In this document: positions 1-14,617 of the stretch, piece after piece
Layout of the letters: each line of letters starts with the position of its first letter
Numbering within the stretch: position 1 is the stretch's first letter
Source: Breviolum minutum Mf 1.05b.01
Taxonomy: Eukaryota > Sar > Dinophyceae > Suessiales > Symbiodiniaceae
Assembly (NCBI GenBank): GCA_000507305.1
Contig: DF239423.1
Location: 124,829 to 188,828 of the forward strand
DNA: 64,000 nucleotides
Direction of reading: 5' to 3'
Made by a program: the position numbers and the translations under genes
The notes under the pieces: model-generated
The model's database searches: none
The model's input: the letters and a program-made list of their open reading frames with translations, nothing else
Told to the model about the DNA's origin: nothing

Positions 1-2321
1 CGATCCATTATTTTTTTTTGGTTGGCACATCTCAGCCCTTCATGGATAGGAGCTGATGTTAGCCTGTCGTCAGCTGGGGCATGTGGTTTCAGAAGCCTTA
101 GCAGCTGTGGTGGCAGCAACTGTGGTGAGTGCTACAGGTGGGGGTATCGATTGTTGTTTCATGGTTTCTGGGACAATTTTCACAGACGCAGCCCCCGCAG
201 GTGGTTTCTTTTCTGAGAAGCCCATTGATGAGAATGCCACCAAGCTGCAAATTCATATTACCAGTTTGGTTCAACGAACAGCTACAGTTGGTTGGAATGA
301 TTGTATGCTTGTAGATGTATTGATACGCTATTGTTTTGTTGGTCAATTGAAAATGTGTTTCCTAACCTTTGCTCTGTGGTAACATGCTGCTGACAACTCC
401 GGTCTGGCCAAGGATGCCAAGACAGTGGTGGAAGAAGCGGCCAAAAAGATTCTCTCAAAGGAGACCGTTCACATCTGCCAAACACTTCACATCAGAAAGG
501 AATTGATCTTAATTGATGATTTACAATGAACAAAGACTAGGTGGTGGTTTCAATCATTTTTATTTTTTCCCCTAAAAAGACGATCCAATTTGAATATTTT
601 TCAGATGGGTTGAAACCACCAACTAGGCAAAGCAGATCATCCATTCAGCCAGGAGAGACCTGGCATCTCCGCGCTGCGGCTGCAGGTGTGAATCTGCATA
701 TTAGATATTTAGATGCTTAAAAAACTCTGCAAAGCTGGTAACACTTCACAAAATGCTTCAAATTGTGAATTTGGAGGCCTGAAACAAAAATAATCATCGT
801 TCTAGTGAGAGAGAGGGAGGTTTCTGAGTCTAATTTTGGTTTTGCTTCATTGGGGAACTCACAAATTCTGCAACCCTTCAAGAAAGGTTTGTATATAAAC
901 AGATTTTCCCATATGATGAAAACCTATAACAACACCCTCAATAGACTTATTGTTCCCATAGGTTTGGCAGCCTACCTTCCCAGAACAGGTGATGCCACCT
1001 TGAGTTCCATAGACCTGCCATCATGACCAGTCCCAGGCTGACTATGAGGTGGCCTTCCATGACCTGGAGAAGGTGTGATGATGATTGATGATTAGCTTGC
1101 AGTTTTTGGGGGGTCGATTTGGTGCCATTGTTTTTGATGGTTTTGTTGTTGTTGTTGTTGCTGGTGGTGGTGGTGGAGTTTTTTTTTGTTTTGTCTTTTT
1201 TCGGGCAGGTGCCGAAGCACTGCCCCCAAACGGCAAAATTGGACAAACTTGCCACGGCCTTGACGGCCTTTGCCAGGCAAACCAAAAGCACCTCTCCGAA
1301 GCTAAGGTGTGCGCAATTTTTATCCTTGGTGACTGAGGATGAGTCTGGAATTTGTGATATGATCTTTTTTGTTCCTGGAAAATTCATGGATTTGTGAAGA
1401 TCAAAGGAAGGTCAAAGGTTGTAGATTCGATGTGTATCGCACCACTCCTATCTTTTTGTCGTTTTTGATGGGCCATCAACAGCTTGGGGAGGACCCCGTC
1501 TCCCTTACAACTTGGTTTATAGATTTGGATACTTCCGTTGTGGGGTGACTGGGTGAACAAAATCATAACACATCGGTGGTACAATGTGGTACAGTTTAAT
1601 GAAAAACTGTCGGCAGAGGCAGCAGAAGAGAAGACTCTCGCGTGGATTTCAAAGTTCACAGCCAAATTTGACGAGGAAAATTGCAATGTTGGCTGGGCCA
1701 GACCATGAACGTTTCATGAAACACTGTTTATAGTTCAGATCTTTTGAATCAATAGTGCAGCTACCATCAAGAAGGCGAAGCACGTGTCAATTATTTGATA
1801 TTCTTTGCGCTCTAAGTTTTGGGTGACTAACCAAACATTGAATAGGGAGCCAACTTGCAAGTAGTATTGCTCTGACTATTTTTGGACATTTCAATGCCTG
1901 AACAAATTGTCACCCTGAGCATTGTTCCTATCAGCTTCCAAGAATTTGGTTGTAAATTAAAGCTGCTTCACAGGTAAATCATGAGTGCTCCAGTACATCT
2001 CAGATTCTCACCTTTGGAAAATGTGCCTATGCCACATGGCATTGTTTTGGGGTCCATTCAGGACTTTGATACCCTCACCAGCTTGTACAAAAAGATCTAC
2101 CACTTCTTGCTCCTGAGGCGACAGCTCTGTGGGAATGATTGGAAGGGATCCTTGTGAATGCTGAATTCATCATTCGAGATGATTGAAATGTGTAGCCATC
2201 CGACTTGACTGAACCTATTTGCTAAAGAAATAGGTGTTTCCACGTGGACCATTTTTTTGAAGAAACCACCATCATCATTATCATCACCACCAGTAAACAG
2301 CAAACAGCAAACAGCAACAGG

Positions 2322-2362
<41 letters not shown>

Positions 2363-5300
2363 CCATAAGGACAGCACTTCAAAACCACATTTCACTTCCT
2401 TCCTTTTGATCCTCTCCTGGTTGGTTGCAGGTGTACTAGTCCCACTGGGGAGGCCAAACCGCCAAAAGACATGGCGGTGGAGCGAGAGGCCCCTGCATGG
2501 AGCGCCTCAATTTCTTGGGCTTGGAAAGCAACAAATGAAACAACAGATGCAGTGTGATCCAAGAACAGAAGAACATGTAATTATATATATGATATAATAT
2601 ATATAATATTATATTTTATTTATCATGGTATTGAAACTTCAACTATTTAAACACAGCGTTTTTGAACGCTGGTAACCAGTGCTTAAACTCCAAGACCTTA
2701 GAGTTTGCACGTCGCCTTTGACCTATCAAACCATTGAACTCGACATAGGTGGCAGCGGCATTGGAATCTGTGTTTCCACGAGTTGGGTGTGAAACTCAAT
2801 GATGATCAAAGAGGTCATGGGATGCCGAAGATTAAACACGTTTCCGGTCCGTTAACATTGGAATATGTGAGAGCTAAAGAGCTATAGCTACAGCTAAAGC
2901 TAACAGCTAGCATTGTGCTATAATTTGCATTTTAGAGATGTTTGATTTTTTGTACGCCTCGTCAGCTTCAGAGAAAAGCAGCGGAAGCTTTTCAAGCCGC
3001 CAAATTCAAGGCTTCGGTCCTTTGTGGCGCTCACAGGAGCAGAGAAGGCTGCTCAACTACAGGAGATGGAAAGTTGCTTGTGATACACTCCGGTAAACAA
3101 ACAGAGTAATGGAACATCCACCATTTGTAGATGTAATTCCTATTGGAAAAGGTGGTTTTACATTGCCATGCTAGTTTACCAAAGGGTAATTGATTTGATC
3201 AGTATTGTTCAGATGAAAAGACCTCATAGACATGTCGTGTTCTACCTTTTTACTCTACCACAGTCAGAGTCATAGCAAAGAAGCATAAATAAGCAACACT
3301 TTTCAATCGGGTTGATGTTGTGTTGACGTACTTCATTCCATCCTTTTCCCATGTCCAAAACTCAAAACTTGACGTTAAAAGACTGTACAAAAGGAGCTCA
3401 CCGGCATCGTTTTGGGCATCCGGCTCTTCAACATGCACCAACGAAAGGTGGGGGACTCTTTTGGTCAAAATTTCCTGAGATCACAATGACTTGAGCATGC
3501 TTCAATCCTATCAACAAAATATGTATATATATATATATACATATAAATAAGCCAATAAAGGGAACCCATTCAGCCAGGCAGACCTGCTTTGTCTTTACAA
3601 TTCTCGATGTTGCTCTCTTGGGGTGGAAGAGTTCAACATCTCAGTGAAGCATTTGTTGGAGTATTCCCTCACCTGCATTTCGAATATGCGGTTCCAGATC
3701 TTACACATCATGATAGTTAAACGTATATACCATACACACCATGTATACAAATATATAGGCACAATTCCAATTATGAAGTATAATGTATCATGCACTTGTA
3801 TGTTGGTGAGCCACCAAACCTATCCAAACTTTACCAACAAGCCCGTCATGAGTCATGTGCTGGTCGGTTCCTGGCTGGTTACCAGGGTGGTGCTGGTTTG
3901 CCGTCAGTCATCGATGCCAAAAAGGACAGTGACCAGGTGGCTCCTGAAGCGATGCCAATCCGATTTGGATGGACAGTTTTTTTGCAAGAAATATTACATC
4001 AAATTGGTTGAATTGGTTTCATGGTTGGGTGGATGCTATTTTTTTTGGTTGAATTGGTTTCATGGTTTCATCATTCATTCGCCAAATTATTAATCATAGA
4101 GCACTTAACTACATTCAACAATCAGCATCAATTTTTAAGATGAATCAACATACAAAAGTATCCCATATTACACACAATGAAACTATTCATAGAATACAGA
4201 ATGGATTCATCACAACTTGTCCCTTTGCTTGTATATCTGAATATCTCTTACTTAAACTACCGAAACAGACTCCCCGGCAACAACCTCCTGGGGTGCAACC
4301 CATCGGTGTCACGGTGGCAGCTCTTGGATAAGCTGACGAAAGAAGCAGAGGAAGTCTCCGAGTTATGCCAGGAGTGGGGCTGGGTAACCATTTGGGGGAT
4401 CAAATCATCCAAGGATCATTGAAGGGGACCCATTCAAGGGGGATCAAACAATGCTAATTTTGAGGGGTTTTCCTCTGAATAGTGTATTGTTTGGTTAACA
4501 TTATGATGACCTGTGGTATTTAATGATAAAACTTGTGCAGTAACTGTGGTTTGTTTGTCTTTATACCATTTTATACCTGGTTTTTACTGTAGGATATGTT
4601 TGGATGCTTTGTTCTGTTTGATACTGCAACATCCTTGGAATTTGCTTTCATGGCTAATCAACCTACCCCCCCGTAATGTACCCCCCTAGAAATAAGGCCT
4701 TATTAAGGGCTTATTAACCGCTAAGTTTCCCTTAACAAGGCCTTATTAAACCCGTATTTCTGAGGGGGGTACGTAGGGGGGAATACGATTTAGATTGAGT
4801 TGTGAAAGGTTATCATCGATCATGCAGTTTTCAGCTTGCTTAGCATTCCTTATCAGAGCGGCAATCCAACTTACCAAAGTTAATCTTGGCCAGTTATTGA
4901 TGTTTGCTTGCTCCAGCAAGAGAGATTTCAACTGGTTCGTGTGACCTTCCACGTGTGTTTCATACACGAATATAGTAGGAGGAACCTTCCAGTGGTGCTT
5001 TCGGGAAATTATTTCGCAGGACTTCACCGACCTTTTAGTTGCCAGTTGCTCAGTTGGGCTGACGCCTGGAGAGCTTCCCATCACTGACATGAAACTGTGG
5101 GGAGTCGTCGAGTCGGTTGTTGGTTTGTGGGGTTTCAATGAAGAGGCCTTTTCCAGTGGTGCGCGAACCAAACAACTGGAAAGCTTAGTGGATGACAAGG
5201 AGGCTAGTGGGTGGCTTCATGAATGGTACCATTAGTAGCACAGAGAGGATAATAGCATAGTTAGCAGCGCAAATGTGAAGACTTGATTTGCTCGGCATTT

Positions 5301-8300
5301 GCTGTATCCAAATCCTGCCTCTCTCTTCTAAAATGGCTTGCAGCATTGCTGTGTGATGTAGTTTGCTACAGGTGCAGAGAAGTCAATGCGACTTGCTATA
5401 CCACCGGCAGTGCGCCATTGTGTGGCAACAGCTGAGAGACTGCAATGAGAAATGATTTGTCAAGATGCAAGGTGATGGTGTTGATACCTTGTGAAAGTTT
5501 TTCTTCACCATGCGTCCTGTTTTTCACTACACTTTGTGTTGCTGTGTTGCTTCTCTTTGGAATTCTATGCTGGTGTCCTAAACTTGGGTGCCCCTGGAAG
5601 GATGCAGAAAGAGTTCAATGACCTCTGCAATCCAGAAACTATACACCTTATGGTGTTTGTCGGATTCACCAACGGCTGCCATTTGGATGTAGCTGGCCTA
5701 CAGGTACCTTTGCTACCTCTTGAATTTGCAAGAGGATTGCTCTGCCGGTTGCACCTGGTTGATTTTGAATGTCGCAGAAAACTTGCCTGGGGGACACCAC
5801 CACCCAGACACCATTTTAAATGGAACAAGTTGCTTAGTGGTTGACTTGAATGAAAACATCGTTGAATTGCACTACTTGCATACAAACACTTCTATCCAAT
5901 TCTGAGTTTTTTGTCAGTGGCTTGACTGAGCAATAAGATGTCTACTACCTCCTCACTCTTGATGCAATTGTAGACTTGATACTGAAATGAGCTTCGACTC
6001 CCAGATGTCTCTGAATACGTCTCGTCTCCAAACATGTGGAAACGAATGGAACACCTTTTTTCCCCATGTTTTTTTTTCACATGCAGTCTTAATTGTACGT
6101 AATTATAGACCATACATGACCATACTGGGTTGGCAAGTACTTACATAACCAATCGAAAGATCTTGCAAACATGCGGCTTTGGCCATTTCTCGATCAGGTT
6201 GAAACCAAGGAAGGAATCAACTCGACTCCTCCAAGGACGATCCGACCATCCGACCAACAAAAAAATCCCCGCAGGATGTGTCCATGAGCCTGGAGCAACT
6301 GCGCAAGGGTCAGCAACAGCTTAGAGAGGTGCAAAATTCCGGTGGGAATGGTGGATGGTGGATGGTCATCCCACCCTTACCCTCCCAAAGTTTAACATCG
6401 CCCCTGAAAAATGATGGTTGGAAGACTACTTTCCTATTGGGAAGGTAACTTTTCAGGGGCTATTTTAAACTTTGGGAGGGTAAATGATGGGAATCCTTAT
6501 AATGGCTATATAAACCCACTATAAATCCAATATAAACCCCTACTTTTTGGCTTGGTAATCTAGAACCTCAGTTACCCATTTATAATGATATTTATAGGGG
6601 GCCCAATAACTCCATTTATTACTAGCGGGGGCCCATCTTGTGGATAGTTTTTCCAATATTCATTGCATTTTCACCCGGAAAATGGGCGAAAAAAAACCTC
6701 CAGTTGGTCGTATTTTTTTGGGGCTGAGATCCAAAAACACCAACTGTTGCTTCGAAAAACGTATCAGTTATTCGTTTCTTTGATTCATCCATTGAGTCGG
6801 CCAGGAGCTGATGGATTTAGATGCTCTGGTGGGTGGACGTGTCTCTGTGCCCAAAGAGCAGGTGGGGGGGCGGAGTCGGATTCTTGTGGGAGGAAAGGGC
6901 ACGTTGAAGCAATGATAGTGATTACATCATTGGTAATGGTTACATTTATTTGGCTTGGCAAAATATAGGGGCAAAAGTGCAAGCTCCAAAGCCTTCCACA
7001 CTTTGACAGAAGGTAACGTTTTAGTTATTCGTATCGTTATTTTTGTATCCATGTGTGCATGAGGAATGTGGCAGAGTGCAGGGTATTGCAGGGTGTTTGA
7101 TTCTACTTGGGTGTTTGATTCTACTTGCCAGCTCATCCCCCTTGGATTCCATCTTGATGCGTTGTTACATGATGTTTCATGTAGACTTCATTCACAACAT
7201 TTGCCTTCTCTGAAAGGAACATCGCAGCCAACAAAAAATGAGAGTTGGAGGAGTATGGAAGACTAGTTTCGCTTTGAGACAGCTTCCTGGCAAGTTGTTT
7301 TTTTTGGTTTAGGGATAGTAGTCACACTTACATCAATGTTTGATTTTCAGAGATTGCCGCAACCAATACAAGGTCTATCCTCGTTTCGATGCCCTAGCGC
7401 GGTGCTATCGAGCAGCTTGGAAAGAGGTGCCAATTTGGAGTCAAGTTTGATCGCTACCAATTTGGAAAAAGATGCTGATATTCCATGACTTTCCTCTGTG
7501 GAGATTGTGCAGCATTAGTCACTGTATATAGCTCGGAATGTTTACCGATTGTTAGCAACTTCATTGAAGTTGCTCTGGCTGGTATACCATATTCCAAATA
7601 GGATCAAGTAGTCGCCATTGGGGTAGGGACTCGTTTTTTCAATCAAACCAGTGAAAGGGAGCAGTTTCGTGATTCTTCATTTTCGACTTCGCTGGAGATT
7701 CAACATCTGTGCCGCCAGAAACAGCAAATTATTTAGTTTGCCTATATTTCCCTATGACCTTCGCAAAAAAGATACAATCACTACATATCACTACAGCAAA
7801 CTGCAGTAGTTTTGTAGGTATACTACTTGGATCTACCTTTCCCCACCCCAGGATAACAGTCACCACCCCATTAAACCTTCAATTTGTGTTTCATCCTTTT
7901 TGGTCCAGGTGCAAACCCTGGAATCCAGAGCCAAGCTGCATAGTTTCTTGGAATCCAGTGCTTCAGCTAGGAGATTTTTTTTTAAGTGGAGCATGTTGAA
8001 TCATTTATCGAAATCAATCAAAATCAAGATCTTCATGACTTTATGATATAAATGGATTATGATGATGCTGAATTTGTTGGGTAGATCGGAAGATTCGATA
8101 TGTTTCAATGGATTTTGTGCAGGTCTCAAGGCTCAGGGACTTGGATTTGTTAAAATGTTTTCCCCAAGTTGGGTGGGTTTTTGGTTGTTTGTTCCAAGTG
8201 GGTAGACCCCGTGAAAAACGGAACATCAGACTTTCGAAACCAGAGAGGTAAGGAGTTGAGGATAATACCATGAAGAAATGAGGAGATAAATAGCTTTGAA

Positions 8301-11300
8301 ATCCTCAAAATCACAGGGTAGTTGAGATTTCCCGTCATTTGTTTGCTGGAGAGGATATCGAGATATATTGATATTTTCCAAAAAGGTAGAGCCAGGAACC
8401 CGTTGGCAGACTAACATGAGCACCAGAACATTCAGCCAATTATTAATATAGGCGTATGATGTGTTTCATATTGAACTACAAAGTACTGGTACGTCCGTTG
8501 CTATATTACCCTCCCTGAAACTAACATTTTCGCCCTGAACATCCAATGGGATTGGAAGATGAAATTTCTGTGTTTTGGCCTATTTTCAGGGGCGAAAATG
8601 TGAGTTTCAGGGGAGGGTGGTGGATCCAATGGCGATGGCTGGCTGCTTCTGGCCCAAAGGTGTGCTGCATGAGTTGCGGCAACGATACTTTCCAGCAATG
8701 TCTGCCAATGCCAAGGTGAGGGCAAAACACAGGAGGTTTGGGGGACAGAAAGGTTGGGAGATTATGGATTTCTAAGGGTTTATTTTTTTCTCTAAGAGTA
8801 CACTTCCTAAAACCAACAGTTCGCACCTGAAAATAGGCCATCCCCAAAAGGAAAGTAGTATTTCGACTTTCAACCCTCCATTTTCAGGTGCTATGCTAGT
8901 TTCAGGGAGGGTATTGTTTTTTGTCACACCTAATTTTTGTACAATGAGATGATGATGCAATTTGACTCAATAATAATTGTCATAAGTAGATTTGTGAACT
9001 GGGTTTCTTTTTTCAGCTACCTAGGTTCGAAGGGAAACTTCAGGGAAGGATTATCCACCCCATGGTTTCATATCAGGAAAGACTGTGATAAAACCCTCCT
9101 GCCTGTGAGGTTAGGGCTAAACAATGTAGGGAAGATAGCTACTGTATACAGACTGTATCATCAAGTTACTCAATGGTACTGCCTGAAGATAAAGTATGCT
9201 TGCCAGCATCCCATGGGTGTTCGGCAGATCAACTAGATTCTCGCGGAGTTGAGCAAGAAGCAACATGATTAGCCAGATGAGAATCATACCAAACACCTAA
9301 GATTCGTCACTGGATGTTTCTTTCATGTTTTTGCACATGATCCATCATGATCCTTCAAATTGCGGAACGCATCTTGCAAGCCTCCAAAGCACTGATTTGC
9401 ACCAACGCCTGAGGACCCAAACACCAAGCTTAAAGATATGTTTCAAACATGCCCCTGAAAATTCACGTTTAGGGCTTCATTTGGCCAGAAATTAATTGTT
9501 CAGTCAGTCAGGTAAATATAAATGATAATACATGCGGGTATAGTCGGGTATAGTTCACAGCATTCCTACCAATGAAGTGATGTGGGACTGTGGGATTTGT
9601 GTCACTCCAGCATTCGATTAGCTTCTTCAGGCAGCCTTAACAAAGGCACAGGTTCGCGGAGAGAATGCCTATGATGAGAATCGGGAGGTGCGGAGAAAAA
9701 ATATGCAGTGAGAAAATTCAGAGAGGACGAAGGAGAGAATGTGTGTGTAATTGTGTAATTATATAATTGTGAGGTATATGATATATCATGCAATGATGTT
9801 CTGTAGACAATTGCAGGTGCTTCAGCATGTTTGAGAATGTTGGATTGTTTTGTGGCAGCATCCTTGTCAGTTGAAAGAGTTATACCTCTTTGCGAGTTGT
9901 TGTCAGGAAACCGCCTAAACCGCAAACAGAAACTGTTAACTTGCAGAACATAACTGGTGGCAACTCAAATATTTTTGATGTTCACCGGAAAATTGGGGAA
10001 GGTTTCCAATTTGACTCATATTTTTCAATGGGGTTGAAACCACCAACCAGTAATCCATGGGTCCATCTGTTTGGTTTCACCGTTTCGCATTTGGAGTGTC
10101 CCAGGATCCCGTGGACTTAGAGTCCATTCCTGGTCCAGAAGCTGGGCAGGCGGGGGGTTTAAAACACATTCCCCGTTTGTTGGTTTGCAGGAGTTTTTTG
10201 GTTTTAGTATAATAATACGGGTCGGTTTATTCGGATGATAGTGGAAAAGGTCATTGAATAAGACATATTATGATATATTGAACACATGGTTTTCCATGAA
10301 TTCATAGTAAATGATTACGTTTTCCATGACAAGACCCTCTAATTTCAATGCACACTTCAATTGTTGCCTGCATTTAGGATCCCTCAGTGGCAGTGCGGCT
10401 CACGGTGCGGCCGGCCTGCATTGCTCATTGGCACTTAGAATTTTTGTATTGTTTTGTTGGTCACTTTTTGTATGTTTTCCATATGTAGTATGGAATGCTG
10501 ATGAATATCATCTTGCATAAGTTGATATTCTTATAGTAATATGTGATTAGTTTCTTTTTTGTTAGGAAAGTATACATTCAGCCTCAAGGGAAATTGATCG
10601 AAGGAAGTTTAAATAGAAACTTCCGACAATATGGACAGTTGAAAAGCAGAGTAGAGTAGTCAAGTCAGCAGAAAGAAGATGCAATAGCGCGAAAGTCAGA
10701 AGAAAGAAGATACATCCGCGCCAAATGTTAGAGAAGTCNNNNNNNNNNNNNNNNNNNNNNNNNNNNNNNNNNNNNNNNNNNNNNNNNNNNNNNNNNNNNN
10801 NNNNNNNNNNNNNNNNNNNNNNNNNNNNNNNNNNNNNNNNNNNNNNNNNNNNNNNNNNNNNNNNNNNNNNNNNNNNNNNNNNNNNNNNNNNNNNNNNNNN
10901 NNNNNNNNNNNNNNNNNNNNNNNNNNNNNNNNNNNNNNNNNNNNNNNNNNNNNNNNNNNNNNNNNNNNNNNNNNNNNNNNNNNNNNNNNNNNNNNNNNNN
11001 NNNNNNNNNNNNNNNNNNNNNNNNNNNNNNNNNNNNNNNNNNNNNNNNNNNNNNNNNNNNNNNNNNNNNNNNNNNNNNNNNNNNNNNNNNNNNNNNNNNN
11101 NNNNNNNNNNNNNNNNNNNAGGTCAGTTCATCACTTAGGCAATTACTCAGTTAATCAGACAGTCAATCAGTCAATTAGTCAGTTAGCTAGTTAGTCAGTT
11201 GGTCAATGTTTTTGCTCTGACATCCGTCACTCACAGCAATCAATGTCTCCTATACGTTTCCTATTCTTGAAACTTCCGCCACCGCCTTGTGCGGTACTAC

Positions 11301-14300
11301 TGGTAAATTACTGTATGATTATTGCAATCAATCTCATTTCATATCCCCATCTGAAAGCGATGAAAAGACATATCTCTTTGCCAGGTGGAGAACTACGAGA
11401 GCTTCTTGAATTTGCCGTTGGATTTTCAAGGGTTGGGGCAGTCCCAGTTGGAGATGGTGGGGATGTACGGTACCCCCCTGAAAATGAACGAATGGCCCCA
11501 AAAAAAAGGACCATTCCAAAAGGAAATTTCATTTTCTACTATATTTCATGGAACATGTTAGTTTTCGAGGGAGTATAATATGTTGACCACCCCTAAATCT
11601 GCGATTTTTGGAGTTCCAGGAAACCTGTATTTACCAAGAACATAAGAATTATGACACGCACCGCACCTAACCACCGGGAATTATATAGCATGATTCAGAT
11701 TGGCAAAAAAACTCTTACATGCTTTTACCATCTTTTACCAAAAAACACAAAATCTTGATGAGATAATGGAACCACATCCTGCACCAGTTGAGGTTAGTAG
11801 TGTATCCCATTATTTACAGGCTTTTAGCACCATCCCAGGTGGTTGGCCTTGGGATTTCTGAGTCAACTGAGTCCACGCATTGCAAACCTCAGGTTCTGTG
11901 TACAAAGTTTGGTGGGACGGAAAGGCCTCTTGGCCTGGACACTCAGTGGAAATCCAGTCATTGATATTGTTTGGGAATCCTTGAGATATCACCATGGAGT
12001 TGGGAGTATTCAAAAACAAACAACAAGAGAAGCTGTTGAGTATGAGAGTAGTTAACTTGAATACAACAACATATTAATACAACTTGCATACAGATAAATG
12101 GCAGTGAATTGCATACTTTGCACTATCATTTCTGATTATTTTGTCAGTGAAACATATATTGAAGCAGCCTTCATGTTGAAAGATTTCCCTTTCCTGAAGA
12201 ACCCACAAGATGACTCTTAGGTGCCTGGCAATCCTGCCCTTGGCGTTGTCAGGCGGCAGCGCATGGCAGCGCAACATGGGATGGTTTGGGAAAATATCCA
12301 CCATTTGGATGCGAGAAGTGCGACTTGTTTTTGTAGTTGTAGTCTTTGCTGCACACTTATTGTTATTATAATCATTATAGTGATATAGTGATTTTTGTCG
12401 GATGCTACCCAGAAGTATTTTAACATAGACATAGCAATGGAAAATCTTCATATTTCCTTTGGAAGTACCCTAAGAATGGGGATTTTCCATTGTCATGCTA
12501 GACTGCTAGATTGCTGGAGCACCTCTTATATTATATTTTTGGCATGTGATTACCTTTATTTGTTGTGGAGAGACTCTATTTAAAAAAAGATAGGAAACTC
12601 TGCAAACACATCCGTTTTGGTGTCTCTTTGGGATAAGCTCCCCATGGAAGATTGCCACACATGTAGTCATTTCATGATAACTTTTGGTACTTCTTGAACT
12701 TCTAAGCATCCTTCAAGGCGCAAGCTTTTGTAGAGACTCTAACAGCACAGTATAGTATACCAAAAGACTGTATTCAATCTGCGCCTGCCGTTTTTTTCTT
12801 GCCTTCTCAGCACTTCAGAAATGTTTGTTTGGCTCGATTTCTGACGAAGGTACGCTGGCAGATACTGTGTGTTCTCTTCTGTTTGGGGCCCAAAAGATCC
12901 ATCGAAGGTCAGAGATGTGACCCAGTGACCCCATGATTCGATAAAATCAGTTGATTTGATTTACCCTACAATTTCTTCCAACCAAAAAGGGTCCTCTGTT
13001 TCGGTCGCTTCCAACGCTTCGCCGTGAAAGCCCCGAGGAACGTGCCATGGCAGAGTTCTGCACGGAGCCAGACCGTTTCTTCGGTGGGATTCGTGAGGTG
13101 CCGACAGGGAGGTTTCTACCTGACGATGTGCAAAATCTGGCAAGGTAGGGTAGGAGACAAGGATATATAATATATTATAATATATTTATAATATATAGTG
13201 CAACATGGGAACCCACAACCCGTCATTTTTAGTGTTATAAACCATATATTCGGGGTTAACAACCCTTCATTTTTCCCAGGGTTTTGGGGTCCAAGGGTAT
13301 ATATAATACGTATATATACATGTGGTGGTATGATATAAATGATATTGAATCATCATATTAGTGATGGACTAGATATACTGACAGATATTGATACATGTAT
13401 CTACATATATATATATATACACATACAATACACACTAGATATGATATGACAAGGATATGGCTATGATAACAATCATGATCATGAAATGATATGATAAGTT
13501 TTTCTCTTTGCATATTATACAGCGAATCATATGCATGTTGTGTATGCATCCGCTTTTTCCCCGGGTCAGATAACAACGAAAAGCAATCAAATCATTGCTA
13601 ATTGCTCACCAGAGTTTTTTGGGAAACGTTCGGTTGAGGAATGGTTAGTTGTTCCCTAGTGAAGCCGTTTCCGGGATGAAAACTACCCTCCTGGGAACTA
13701 ACATATCCCCTCCCAAAGGTACTTTTGAGTCGATGATTTTCCTTTTCCCTTGCGGTGGGATATGTGATCGTTCCCTGCAAAGTAGTGCCATACATTGTGA
13801 GTGCTAAACCTTTCACACCAGGCATGCTATCGACAGCCAGAGCTCATCCACCTACTGCGTGTGCATGAGGACGGATGGTCGTCCCAAGAATCCGAAGAAA
13901 GTTTCGGGATTGATATCCTCAAACATCCATTTCATAATCATTGAAAAATCACGACTATGATTCATAGCCATTACATGTCATAAGTCATTTTCATGTCATT
14001 TTCAGCTATTTTTACCGTTCAACGGTGTTTAACGTAACTTGCTTTGCAGGACTTCCCGAGGTCCTCCTTGCAGGCCATCCTGGAGATGATGTCCGGCCAA
14101 CAGGCCAAACGGTCTCGGCACGTGCTGGAGAATCAGGAAGGGCAACCCTTAGATTCGACAGCTTAAAGGCCATAGAATATCATAGATGTTCATGCGATGA
14201 TTGTTTTTTTTGTTTTTTTAATGATGTTTTTGTATTGCTGTATAGCATGGATTTGTAGCCAGATTCTGCAGTTGCTATATTGATCACATGTGAGATATAT

Positions 14301-14571
14301 GGCACAATATATATGATGTATGGAATTCCATGTTCAAAAACTGGGTGGAAAGGGTACCCCGCTACCACCGAGCGATTTACCAGTGATCCTTGCTCAACCT
14401 TGCGCCAGTCGGTGATGTTGGCAGACGTGGCCTGCGAGACACCGTTGCACTTCCAGGTTGGCGACGGCTGTGTCACTTGAAAGAATATGAAGAATTATTC
14501 ATCATCATGATATGTCCTCATTCTCATCATCCTCATCCTCATCCTCATCCTCATCCTCCTCCTCATCATCC

Positions 14572-14617
<46 letters not shown>

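Noticed and set aside
947..1387. 146-codon frame on the - strand
   Set aside because: Antisense to two CFAP206 exons and a CAA/CAC-rich low-complexity stretch.
4746..5198. 150-codon frame on the - strand
   Set aside because: Overlaps the + exon DFTDLLVASCSVGL with an AG|G acceptor and begins inside a family F element.
10725..11138. 137-codon frame
   Set aside because: Consists of the N gap.
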